Origin: JAVBMU01 sp031551755
Lineage (GTDB): Bacteria; Actinomycetota; Actinomycetes; Actinomycetales; Cellulomonadaceae
Length of the DNA stretch: 64,000 nt
Assembly (NCBI GenBank): GCA_031551755.1
Contig: JAVBNE010000012.1
Span: 62,001-126,000 of the forward strand
Direction: 5' to 3'
The notes beneath the pieces were generated by a model. That model was not told where the DNA came from, searched no databases, and saw nothing but the letters and a program-made list of their open reading frames with translations. A program made the translations under genes and the position numbers. Positions 35,318-43,230 of this stretch are shown piece after piece (within the stretch, counting starts at the first letter, position 1; each line of letters opens with the position of its first letter).

Positions 35318-36316
35318 ATGCGGTTACGCCCCCTCACCACGGTTGTCGTCGCGACAGCCGCACTCGCGCTCACCGGGTGCTCCAGCTCCGATGACTCCAC
35401 GACACCGGAGTCCCCGGCGGGCCAGAGCGCCGGCGGCAGTTTCCCGCAGACCGTAGAAACCAAATTCGGCGACGTCCGGATCGATCACGAGCCCACTCGT
35501 ATCGTGGCGCTCGGCTGGGGTGACGCGGAGACCGCGCTGGCACTCGGCGCACAGCCGGTCGGGGCTTCCGATTGGCTGGGCTTCGGCGGCGAAGGCGTCG
35601 GACCCTGGGCGGCGGGGCTCTACGACGAGGCCCCGGAACTGATCGACACGCTCGAACCCTCCTACGAAGCCATCGCCGCCCTGAAACCCGACCTGATCCT
35701 CGACGTGCGCAGCAGCGGGGACCAGGAACGCCACGACCGACTCGCCGAGATCGCACCGACCGTCGGCGTTCCCGAAGGCGGCGACTCCTACCTGACCTCC
35801 ATGGAGGATCAGGTCGACATGATCGCGACAGCCCTGGGGGTCCCGGAGAAGGGCGCCGAACTGCTCACCGAGGTGGACGACGCATATGCCGCGGCAGCCA
35901 AAGCCCACCCCGAATGGGAGGGCAAGACCGTCACCGCCGCCACGAAGACCTCTGAAGGCTGGGGCGCATACATCGAAGGTGGCGGCAGGGTCGAAACGCT
36001 CGAGCGGTATGGCTTCGTGCAGAACCCCGCCATTGAAGAACTACCGGTCAGCTCGACAGGGTTCTCCGTATCGATCTCCAGCGAGAACCTCGACGTGATG
36101 GAGGCAGATCTCATCGTCGCCTTCCCCATCTTCCTGGAGACCACAGCGATCACCGACGACCCCCAGTGGCAACAACTCGACGCTGTCAAAGCAGGCCACT
36201 CCGTGGTGATCGACGGCGACCTCTCCGCCGCATACTCGATCAACTCCCCGTTGGCCGCGTTGTACACCGTTAAGAACCTCACACCGCTCTTGGAAGAGGC
36301 AGTCCCAGCCTCCTGA
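35318..36316 (+). CDS. Iron-siderophore substrate-binding lipoprotein
   Basis: 332 aa. Signal peptide of about 20 residues with lipobox LTGC, so the mature protein is lipid-anchored outside the membrane. The periplasmic-binding fold of the FhuD/FepB class follows: RIVALGWGDAETALALGAQP, EAIAALKPDLILDVRSSGDQ, and the conserved C-terminal PLAALYTVKNLTPLLE. GGAAAGG precedes the ATG by 10 nt. It is divergent from the permease/ATPase run and shares the iron box. No siderophore synthesis genes are present, so uptake of foreign siderophores is possible. Confidence 0.93.
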   Translation: MRLRPLTTVVVATAALALTGCSSSDDSTTPESPAGQSAGGSFPQTVETKFGDVRIDHEPTRIVALGWGDAETALALGAQPVGASDWLGFGGEGVGPWAAGLYDEAPELIDTLEPSYEAIAALKPDLILDVRSSGDQERHDRLAEIAPTVGVPEGGDSYLTSMEDQVDMIATALGVPEKGAELLTEVDDAYAAAAKAHPEWEGKTVTAATKTSEGWGAYIEGGGRVETLERYGFVQNPAIEELPVSSTGFSVSISSENLDVMEADLIVAFPIFLETTAITDDPQWQQLDAVKAGHSVVIDGDLSAAYSINSPLAALYTVKNLTPLLEEAVPAS

Positions 36317-36328
36317 CCGGCTGAAATC

Positions 36329-36362
36329 CTGTACCTCCGTGCCTGCTGGCACGGGGGTACAG
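36329..36362 (+). terminator. Strong hairpin after the siderophore-binding protein gene
   Basis: 15-bp stem (arms 36329-36343 and 36348-36362, one G-T pair) with the 4-nt loop TGCT, 12 nt after the stop codon. No T-run. It separates the iron-uptake gene from the hydrogenase operon. Confidence 0.75.
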
Positions 36363-36396
36363 CGCGTGGCCGGACAAGGCACCGGATTCTCGGCGC

Positions 36397-36402
36397 TATG
36401 CT
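36397..36402 (+). promoter_or_regulatory. Possible -10 box of the hydrogenase operon
   Basis: TATGCT between the upstream terminator and the small-subunit start, leaving a leader of roughly 75-80 nt. No convincing -35 at 17 bp was seen, so an activator or alternative sigma factor may be needed. This is the only candidate in the 120-bp gap. Confidence 0.3.
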
Positions 36403-36486
36403 ACGTATGCGCCCGTGGGCCTGTGTGCCCTGGCGGGACAGGGCGCCGTGGACATGTCGCCGGGGAATCAAAGGAGAACCCTTCTC

Positions 36487-37761
36487 ATGCCAGGTGAGCT
36501 CGACCTACTTCTGGGTCAGTCCGCAAACGGATGGCAGGCGCCAACGCTGGGGGAAAACCTCACCCAGGCCGGAGTGAAGCGCCGCGACTTTCTCAAGTAC
36601 TGCGGCGGCCTCGCCGCCGTCTTCACCCTCGGCCAGCCACTGGTGGCCGGTTCCGCCCAGGCAAGCCCGGTCTCTGCGGAGATGATCGCCGACAAGCTCG
36701 GCGCACTCACGAAGCCGAACGTCGTCTGGCTCCAGCTCCAAGAATGCACCGGATGCATGGAGAGCACCCTGCGTTCCGGCGGAACCACCATCGAGGACGC
36801 CGTCCTCAACCTCCTGTCGGTGAACTACAACGAACTGGTGATGGCTGCGGCCGGCGATGCCGCGAACAAGGCGCTTGACGAGACCAATGCCGAGCCCCAC
36901 ATCCTGGTCGTGAACGGTTCCATCCCCCGCGGTGCCGGCGGCGCCTACTGCACGATCGGCGGCAAGTCTGCCGAGCAAGTGCTGCGCGAATCCGCGAAGA
37001 ACGCCACCGCGATCCTCGCCGTCGGTGCCTGTGCCGTTTGGGGCTCGGTCCAAGCCTCCAAGCCCAACCCGACCGGTGCCGTCGGCGTCGACGAGATCAT
37101 CAAGGACAAGCCGGTCATCAACGTCTCCGGCTGCCCGCCGATCGGCGAGGTGATCACCGCCACCTTGGCCTACATCCTCACCCATGACACCCTGCCCGAC
37201 ACCGATGCCGAGGGCCGCCCGCTCTTCGCCTACGACCAGCGAATCCACGACTCCTGTCCGCGCCGGGCGCACTACGACGCCGGCCAGTTCGTTCGCACCT
37301 TCGACGACGAGGCCGCCCGAAGCGGCTGGTGTCTCTACGAGGTCGGCTGTAAGGGTCCGAGCACCTTCTCGGCTTGCCCGATCATTCAGTGGAACTTGCA
37401 CACCAGCTGGCCGATCGCTGCCGGCCACCCGTGCATCGGTTGCACGGAAAAGAACTTCTTCGATCGCTTCACCCCGTTCTACCAGGCCCTCCCGAACGTC
37501 CCCGGCCTCGGGGCCGAGGCGACAGCCGAGAAAGTGGGCTGGGGCCTGGTCGGCGCCACCGTGGCCGGCGTCGGCGTCCACGCAGCACTCACCGCTGGAC
37601 GCCGCGCAGCCTCCAAGCGCAGCGAAGTGGAAACACCGCTCGGCGCCTTCGGCGACGATCGCGTCTGGCTCCCAACCCCGACGATGCCCCCGGCGACGAC
37701 CACCACCCCAGAACAAGCTGCCGCGGATTCCTCGGCTGACCCGGCCGGAAAGGCGGAGTAG
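36487..37761 (+). CDS. hyaA: [NiFe]-hydrogenase small subunit (group 1, Tat-exported)
   Basis: 424 aa from the ATG at 36487 behind AAAGGAGAA. Carries the electron-relay Fe-S clusters of an uptake hydrogenase on the outside of the membrane. A 30-residue n-region precedes the twin-arginine signal KRRDFLKYCGG (Arg32-Arg33). The proximal cluster motif is QECTGCME (Cys87, Cys90); further ligands lie in VGACAVWG and VSGCPPIGE. The medial/distal set begins DSCPRRAHYDAGQF and ends HPCIGCTEKNF. A C-terminal helix (about 345-365) anchors it. The usual extra Cys in CTCC is absent, but a Cys occurs in GGAYCTIGG. First gene of a tightly packed operon. Confidence 0.95.
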   Translation: MPGELDLLLGQSANGWQAPTLGENLTQAGVKRRDFLKYCGGLAAVFTLGQPLVAGSAQASPVSAEMIADKLGALTKPNVVWLQLQECTGCMESTLRSGGTTIEDAVLNLLSVNYNELVMAAAGDAANKALDETNAEPHILVVNGSIPRGAGGAYCTIGGKSAEQVLRESAKNATAILAVGACAVWGSVQASKPNPTGAVGVDEIIKDKPVINVSGCPPIGEVITATLAYILTHDTLPDTDAEGRPLFAYDQRIHDSCPRRAHYDAGQFVRTFDDEAARSGWCLYEVGCKGPSTFSACPIIQWNLHTSWPIAAGHPCIGCTEKNFFDRFTPFYQALPNVPGLGAEATAEKVGWGLVGATVAGVGVHAALTAGRRAASKRSEVETPLGAFGDDRVWLPTPTMPPATTTTPEQAAADSSADPAGKAE

Positions 37762-37764
37762 TCC

Positions 37765-39504
37765 ATGTCAGAGCGCGTCGTCATCGACCCCATCACACGG
37801 ATCGAGGGGCACCTGCGGATCGAACTCGAGACCGAGGGAACCGCGATCTCCAAGGCGTGGAGCGAGACCACCCAGTTCCGCGGCATCGAGACCATCGTTG
37901 CCGGTCGCGACCCCCGTGATGCGTGGGCCTTCCTCCAGCGAGTCTGCGGCGTGTGCACCGCGGTGCATGCGATCGCGTCGGTGGTCGCCGTCGAGGATGC
38001 CATCGGCTCCAACCCGCCCGAGCAGGCACGCTTGATCCGCGACATCGTGCTGGCCTCCCAGGAGATCCAGGACCACGTCATCCACTTCTACCACCTGCAC
38101 GCGCTCGACTGGGTGAACGTCCCCTCAGCGGCCACCGCGGACCCCGCCAAGGCGGTCGCCTTCGCGCAATCGATCGGCTCCACGTGGAAGGGAAACACCC
38201 TCGAACGGATGACCGCGGTGCGCGACACCGTCAAGGGCATCCTCGAATCCGGGCAGTTGTCGGTCTTCACGGGTGGCTACTGGAGCCACCCGGACTACCG
38301 CCTACCTCCCGAAGCCAATCTCATGGCCGTCGCGCACTACCTGGACGCCCTGGAGTTCCAGCGGTCGATGATTCGTATCGGAACCGTCTTCGGCGGCAAG
38401 AACCCGCACCCGAACTTTCTCGTCGGCGGTATGGCCTGCAGCATCGACCCGGACCGGTCGGAGTCGATCAACCAGGTGCAGATCGACCAGATCGCCCAGT
38501 GGATCGCCGAGACGAGGGACTTCGTCAAGAGCTGCTACCTTCCCGACGCGCTCGCGATCATGGGGGTCTACAAGGACTACTTCGACATCGGGGCGGCACA
38601 ACCCAGCTTCCTTGCGGTCGGTATGGCAGGCGCCACCTATGGCGGCAACCCCGCCGAGTCGCGCACCACCTCGCCCTACAGCGAGGTCAAGCCGGGTGTG
38701 ATCCTCGACGGCGATTACACCAAGGTGCACCCCTTCGACCCCACCAAGGTGACCGAACAGGTCGCCTCGGCCTGGTACACCTACGAAGGCGACGAGGTGG
38801 CCCTCACCCCCGACAAGGGCGAGACCACCCCGAAGTACACCGGGCCCAAACCGCCGTTCAGCTGGCTGGGCGACGACGACAAGTACACCTGGTCCAAGGC
38901 CCCGCGCTACGACGGCAAGGTCGTCCAAGTCGGGCCGGTCGCCCGAGTGCTGCTCTCCTACGCACAGGGTCACAAGCGCACGAAGGAACTTGTCGACATG
39001 GCCGCGCAGAAGCTCGGCATCACCATCCCGCAGATCAACTCGACCGCCGGCCGCACGCTGAGCCGTGCCGTTGAAGCTGTGACCTCGGCGGAGATGCTGG
39101 CCGACGTCATCTTCCCCAAGCTGGTGGAGAACATCAAACGCGGCGACATCTCGGTCTTCGACTCCGCGAAGTGGTCGCCCAGTTCGTGGCCGAAGGAGGC
39201 CCAGGGTTACTCCTTCGTCGAGGTCGCCCGCGGAAACCTCAGTCACTGGATCACGATCAAGGACGGCAAGATCGAGCACTACCAGGCGGTCGTACCGACC
39301 ACCTGGTTGGCAGGTGGACGTGACGACCAGGGCAAGCAAGGCCCCTACGAGGAGTCGTTGGCGGGCAACGGCAAGCATCCGCTGGCAGACTCCGCCCAGC
39401 CGCTCGAACCTCTGCGCACGATCCACTCCTTCGACCCCTGCATGTCCTGCGCGGTGCATGTTCTCGACGTGGACGGCGAGGAACTACAGGTCGTGACATC
39501 GTGA
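37765..39504 (+). CDS. hyaB: [NiFe]-hydrogenase large (catalytic) subunit
   Basis: 579 aa, 3 nt after the small-subunit stop. Holds the Ni-Fe(CN)2CO active site. DPITRIEGHLRIE opens the protein; the L1 cysteines are in QRVCGVCTAVH (Cys61, Cys64) and the L2 cysteines in DPCMSCAVH (Cys559, Cys562) near the C-terminus. Fourteen residues follow His565 (VLDVDGEELQVVTS) and should be removed by the endopeptidase encoded two genes downstream once nickel is in place. With the small subunit it is co-exported by Tat. It fits a respiratory H2-uptake enzyme. Confidence 0.96.
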   Translation: MSERVVIDPITRIEGHLRIELETEGTAISKAWSETTQFRGIETIVAGRDPRDAWAFLQRVCGVCTAVHAIASVVAVEDAIGSNPPEQARLIRDIVLASQEIQDHVIHFYHLHALDWVNVPSAATADPAKAVAFAQSIGSTWKGNTLERMTAVRDTVKGILESGQLSVFTGGYWSHPDYRLPPEANLMAVAHYLDALEFQRSMIRIGTVFGGKNPHPNFLVGGMACSIDPDRSESINQVQIDQIAQWIAETRDFVKSCYLPDALAIMGVYKDYFDIGAAQPSFLAVGMAGATYGGNPAESRTTSPYSEVKPGVILDGDYTKVHPFDPTKVTEQVASAWYTYEGDEVALTPDKGETTPKYTGPKPPFSWLGDDDKYTWSKAPRYDGKVVQVGPVARVLLSYAQGHKRTKELVDMAAQKLGITIPQINSTAGRTLSRAVEAVTSAEMLADVIFPKLVENIKRGDISVFDSAKWSPSSWPKEAQGYSFVEVARGNLSHWITIKDGKIEHYQAVVPTTWLAGGRDDQGKQGPYEESLAGNGKHPLADSAQPLEPLRTIHSFDPCMSCAVHVLDVDGEELQVVTS

Positions 39505-40736
39505 CCATCGAGGAAGCGGCAACGCCCAAAGCACCGGCACAAGGCAAGGTGCGGCTGCGTGTCGGCGAGGTCTTGAGCGTCGGTGGGCTCAGCCACGGCC
39601 GTCTCATGGCACTTGCCGCTGCCGCACCGGCCGACGCCAGCGATCCCGTGGTCAAGGCCGTGAACAAGGCGCTCGGCTCGGACCACCCCGGGATCGAGTC
39701 GCCCACGGTCGCCGGGGAAGACATCGACCCCGCGAGCCCGGAACGCCGGTACAGCCTGGTTCGGGTACGCGAACTACCCCAGCCCGACGGCAGCACCCGG
39801 GACGTCATGGTGATGCGCGGCGAACTCGACACCGTGCTGGCCGAGGCACAGGCCGGTCGTCAAGGACGTGCCCTGCTGCGCAAGAACGCGCTGCACTCGG
39901 CCCAGTCCGGTGAACGCCCGCTGGTGATCGCTGCGGCTCCGATCGAGGCAGACGGCACTGTCGGCACCTATCGGCTCCAGGGTTTCGTCGGACTGCGGAG
40001 GGTCGCTGACCGCCACGCCGCCGAAGAAGGTCCCGGGGAGAGCGGTTGGACCCGCACCACCTTGTGGTCGGTCTCCCTGCGGTATCAGCACTGGATCAAC
40101 GTGGTGCTGATCTTCCTGCTGAGCTGCACCGGGTACTACATCATGGACCCGTTCTTCGGGCCGACCGCCCATGCGGGCCAGTCCACCGGTTACCTCATGG
40201 GTTGGGTGCGCCTGATCCACTTCAGCGCGGGCTTCGCCTGGCTCTTGGTCGGCGCCACCCGGCTTGTCGTGTCGTTCACGTCCAGGGATCGCTACCTACG
40301 CTGGCGGACACTGTGGCCACTGAAGTCCAAGTCCGACGTACGCAACCTCGGCAAGGTCGCCAAACACTACGCGCTCGTTTCGAATGAGGCGCCGCTGTAC
40401 ATGGCACACAATCCTCTGCAGCAGCTCGCGTACACCTCGCTGTACATCGCCGGTGGCCTGCAGATGTGCACCGGGCTCATCCTGTACGGGCTGTCGCACC
40501 AGACCAGCCCGTTCTGGGAGTTCATCTCGACTCCGGTCCACTGGTTCGGAACGCCCTTCGTCCGCCTCGTGCACGCGATGATGATGTTCCTGCTGTGGGC
40601 ATTCGCCATCATGCATATCTACATGGCGGTCCGGGCCGACAGCCTGGAACGCCACGGCGGAGTCTCCTCCATGGTCAACGGCGGGGTCTGGCTCCGGCGT
40701 GGCTCCAAGCCCGTCGATGCCCCCGAGGTCGAATGA
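39501..40736 (+). CDS. hyaC: Hydrogenase cytochrome b subunit with N-terminal soluble domain
   Basis: 411 aa, GTG at 39501 overlapping the large-subunit stop (GTGA). Residues from about 190 are the HyaC/HupC dihaem cytochrome b that passes electrons from the small subunit to quinone: YQHWINVVLIFLLSCTGYYI, a second helix with WVRLIHFSAGFAWLLVG, then YTSLYIAGGLQMCTGLILYG and FVRLVHAMMMFLLWAFAIMHIYMAV, with paired histidines for haem. Residues 1-185 are an extra soluble region. Its part around 85-170 (MVMRGELDTVLAEA, GERPLVIAAAPIEADG, YRLQGFVGL) resembles the nucleotide domain of P-type ATPases without phosphorylation or hinge motifs. A normal HyaC is about 230 residues. Confidence 0.9.
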   Translation: MTIEEAATPKAPAQGKVRLRVGEVLSVGGLSHGRLMALAAAAPADASDPVVKAVNKALGSDHPGIESPTVAGEDIDPASPERRYSLVRVRELPQPDGSTRDVMVMRGELDTVLAEAQAGRQGRALLRKNALHSAQSGERPLVIAAAPIEADGTVGTYRLQGFVGLRRVADRHAAEEGPGESGWTRTTLWSVSLRYQHWINVVLIFLLSCTGYYIMDPFFGPTAHAGQSTGYLMGWVRLIHFSAGFAWLLVGATRLVVSFTSRDRYLRWRTLWPLKSKSDVRNLGKVAKHYALVSNEAPLYMAHNPLQQLAYTSLYIAGGLQMCTGLILYGLSHQTSPFWEFISTPVHWFGTPFVRLVHAMMMFLLWAFAIMHIYMAVRADSLERHGGVSSMVNGGVWLRRGSKPVDAPEVE

Positions 40737-41275
40737 GCGACCGCGGACTTCCCGATCTCGACCCGGTGACCACCACGCGCGCCCAGCCAGCAGCCGTGGT
40801 GGTCCTCGGCGTCGGGAACACGATCATGGGCGACGACGGCACCGGCCTGGAGCTGATGGCGCGCCTCCAAGAAGATCGTCCCGACCCCCGCATCGAGTAC
40901 GTCGACGGCGGCACTGGCGGGATGGAGTTGCTGCCGATCGTCCAGGAGGCATCGCGGCTACTCATCCTCGACGCCGTCTCCGGTCAGGTTCCCGGCACCG
41001 TGGTGAACCTGAGCGGTGACCAGATCCCCCGGATGCTCGCGGCCAAGCTCTCACCGCACCAGGTCGGACTTCTCGATGTGCTGTCAGCGGCGCGACTCCT
41101 CGACCACGAACCCGCCCACCTGCAGGTGATCGGCATCGTGCCCGAATCCGTGGATCTGCGCCTGGGCCTCAGCGAACCAGTTGCGGCGGCCATCGGCGAA
41201 GCGACCACACAGGCCACGACTCTGATCGACACCTGGCTCGCCGGTGACAGCGCTCAGCAGGCGGATGGATCGTGA
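40733..41275 (+). CDS. hyaD: Hydrogenase maturation endopeptidase (HyaD/HycI family)
   Basis: 180 aa, ATG at 40733 overlapping the hyaC stop (ATGA). Cleaves the C-terminal peptide of the large subunit after nickel insertion. Nickel-sensing acidic residues are in GVGNTIMGDDGTG (first Asp/Glu region) and DAVSGQVPGTV (second Asp), with the conserved LSPHQVGLLDVLSAARL block holding the His ligand. The N-terminal 20 residues are variable. Its last 22 bp overlap hypA on the other strand. Confidence 0.93.
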   Translation: MSDRGLPDLDPVTTTRAQPAAVVVLGVGNTIMGDDGTGLELMARLQEDRPDPRIEYVDGGTGGMELLPIVQEASRLLILDAVSGQVPGTVVNLSGDQIPRMLAAKLSPHQVGLLDVLSAARLLDHEPAHLQVIGIVPESVDLRLGLSEPVAAAIGEATTQATTLIDTWLAGDSAQQADGS

Positions 41276-41625
41276 TCCGCATACTCCAGGTCGGCGAAGG
41301 CCACCGCGAACTCCCGTCCTCGCACGAGGTTCCCGGACGGGGTGCCACAGACCGGGCAGGTCAGCGCGTAGAACTCGTCCACGGGCTGTTCAACGGCACA
41401 ACCGTGGCACCAGATTGCGGCTTGAACAGTCTCTACCTCCAGCCGGGCGCCCGCGACCAGGGTGTCGACCGTCGCAATCGGCCACGCACCCTGCAAAGCC
41501 TCCGGCACGGCCCCCGACAACGTGCCCACCCGCAGGCCGACCACCGACACCGCGACGGCGTCCTTGGAGACCGCTGCGGCCTGAACGGCCTCGGTCACCG
41601 AACGCAACAGTCCGAGCTCATGCAC
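41254..41625 (-). CDS. hypA: Hydrogenase nickel chaperone HypA
   Basis: 123 aa from the GTG at 41625. Delivers nickel to the large subunit. It starts MHELGLLRSVTEAV with the nickel-binding His2, and has a zinc site of two CXXC pairs (Cys73/76 in WCHGC, Cys90/93 in CPVC). CACACT lies 6 nt before the start, so it has its own promoter. It is the only hydrogenase gene on the minus strand and divides the cluster, with its 3' end overlapping hyaD. hypB, hypD, hypE and hypF are not in the window. Confidence 0.92.
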   Translation of the reverse strand: MHELGLLRSVTEAVQAAAVSKDAVAVSVVGLRVGTLSGAVPEALQGAWPIATVDTLVAGARLEVETVQAAIWCHGCAVEQPVDEFYALTCPVCGTPSGNLVRGREFAVAFADLEYADHDPSAC

Positions 41626-41681
41626 CGGCCCAGTGTGACACAGGACCACCACATGACCCGATCGACGAGAACCCCGATCTT

Positions 41682-42941
41682 ATGACCAGGTTGATGCTCG
41701 ATGAGATCGTGGACACCTTCGAGGCCAAGGTGATCGTCGAACACGCCCCCGACGGCGCCGTGACTACTGCGCGTTTCGATCTGACCGGACTGCCACGGTT
41801 GGACTCCTCGCTCATCGGACGGCCCGTCGAGGGGGTGCCGCGCCTCGTCGAACGACTGTGCGGGATCTGCCCCGCGGCCCACCACCTCGCCGGCGTGCGT
41901 GCGCTGGAATCATTGGCTGGAGCTGGGCCGCTCAGGTCGGCGCCCGCTGCCATTCGCGCTCTGCTGCACCACGGTGCCGCTGTCCTGGCGCATTCGCCTC
42001 GGCTACTGTCCACCGACGCCACCGATGCGCTTCTCCTGCGCGAATACGCCCGTCAGGTCGTCACGGCCGCGGGCTCGCCCAGCCACTTCCCCAAGACCGC
42101 CGTTCCCGGCGGGGTGACGGCTCCCGTCTCCGCCGATGCCCACGCCGCCCTCCATTCCGGACTCGACGCCGCTTTCGGAGCAGCGCAGCGGATTGCAGAA
42201 CGCCTCCTCACCGACTCCACCCGTCCGGACTTCTTCACGGGCGCGGACGCCGCGCTCGTGAACGAGACCGGTGCACCGGACCTCCTCGGTTCCAGGCTCC
42301 GAGTCATCGCCAACGATGGCAGCCTGGTGGTGCCGGGTGCGGCACCAGCCGACTGGGAGGCGACGATCGTCGAGGCCGAACCCGGCGAGCCCGCGCCGCG
42401 CCCGTATCTGGTCTCCCTGGGTCCGACAGACGGCCACTACCGCGTGGGTCCCGTGGCCCAACTGCGCGTGGGCACCCTCACCACCCCACAGGCTGCGACG
42501 TTGCAATCGCAGTGGCTAGCCCACCATCAAGGCGCGGCGGCCGCACGAGCGATCATGACCCTGCACTCGGTGGAGGTGATCAGCCAGCTGCTACCCTCCG
42601 ACGCGCTACGCGGAACAGACCTCGGCGACCCCTTGACCACGTTCGGCGGCGGCGGTGTCGGGGTCGGCTGGGTCGACGGACCACGCGGGTTACTCGTGCA
42701 TCGCTACGCCACGGACGACCAAGGCCGAGTCACAGCCGCCACGATCCTCACGCCCACCGCACAGAACGAACGCTGGCTAGCCGATCTACTTCGGCACGAG
42801 GCAACAGCCACGGGCGACGACGCCGTGCTCGGCATGGAAGACGCCATCCGCGAAGCCGACCCTTGCCTGCCCTGCTCCTCAGCCCCCGCCGGAGCCATGG
42901 GCCTGCACATCCAGACCGCCACAACCACCCCCGGGAGCTGA
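41682..42941 (+). CDS. [NiFe]-hydrogenase large-subunit-like protein (HupK/HoxV-like)
   Basis: 419 aa from the ATG at 41682, which lacks a clear ribosome binding site; an ATG four codons on is an alternative. It is related to the hydrogenase large subunit but shorter: L1-like VERLCGICPAAHHLA (Cys60, Cys63) and L2-like EADPCLPCSSAPAG (Cys395, Cys398). The DPCXXC core is present, but the His that normally follows is missing, and there is no small-subunit gene next to it. N-terminal RIEGH is also absent. Position beside hypA and hypC matches HupK/HoxV proteins, which are thought to act as scaffolds for assembly of the Fe(CN)2CO centre. A separate catalytic function cannot be excluded. Confidence 0.8.
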   Translation: MTRLMLDEIVDTFEAKVIVEHAPDGAVTTARFDLTGLPRLDSSLIGRPVEGVPRLVERLCGICPAAHHLAGVRALESLAGAGPLRSAPAAIRALLHHGAAVLAHSPRLLSTDATDALLLREYARQVVTAAGSPSHFPKTAVPGGVTAPVSADAHAALHSGLDAAFGAAQRIAERLLTDSTRPDFFTGADAALVNETGAPDLLGSRLRVIANDGSLVVPGAAPADWEATIVEAEPGEPAPRPYLVSLGPTDGHYRVGPVAQLRVGTLTTPQAATLQSQWLAHHQGAAAARAIMTLHSVEVISQLLPSDALRGTDLGDPLTTFGGGGVGVGWVDGPRGLLVHRYATDDQGRVTAATILTPTAQNERWLADLLRHEATATGDDAVLGMEDAIREADPCLPCSSAPAGAMGLHIQTATTTPGS

Positions 42942-42942
42942 C

Positions 42943-43182
42943 ATGTGCGTAGGAATCCCCGCTCGAATCACCCGGATCACTGACGGTGTCATGCCCATGG
43001 CGACGATCGACCTCGCCGGACAAACCCAGGAATGCTGCCTTGCCTACCTCCCCGAGGCAGCCATAGGCGACCACGTGCTGGTGCAGAACGGGTTCGCCAT
43101 CCAGCTCCTCGACGCCGAGTCCGCAGCCGAGTCACTCGCCGCCTTCGAAGAGCTGGGGATCGTCACCCCCACCGCTCAATAA
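42943..43182 (+). CDS. hypC: Hydrogenase assembly chaperone HypC/HupF
   Basis: 79 aa, 1 nt after the preceding stop. HypC carries the iron-cyanide precursor with HypD and hands it to the large subunit. The N-terminal MCVGIPARI gives the essential Cys2, and GDHVLVQNGFAIQLLDAESA is the OB-fold signature. Last hydrogenase gene in this cluster; the remaining hyp genes must be elsewhere in the genome. Confidence 0.94.
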   Translation: MCVGIPARITRITDGVMPMATIDLAGQTQECCLAYLPEAAIGDHVLVQNGFAIQLLDAESAAESLAAFEELGIVTPTAQ

Positions 43183-43230
43183 TCCGTCCCGCCAGTCGCC
43201 GGTCAGCCCCGTCACCCGCGCCACTCGTCG

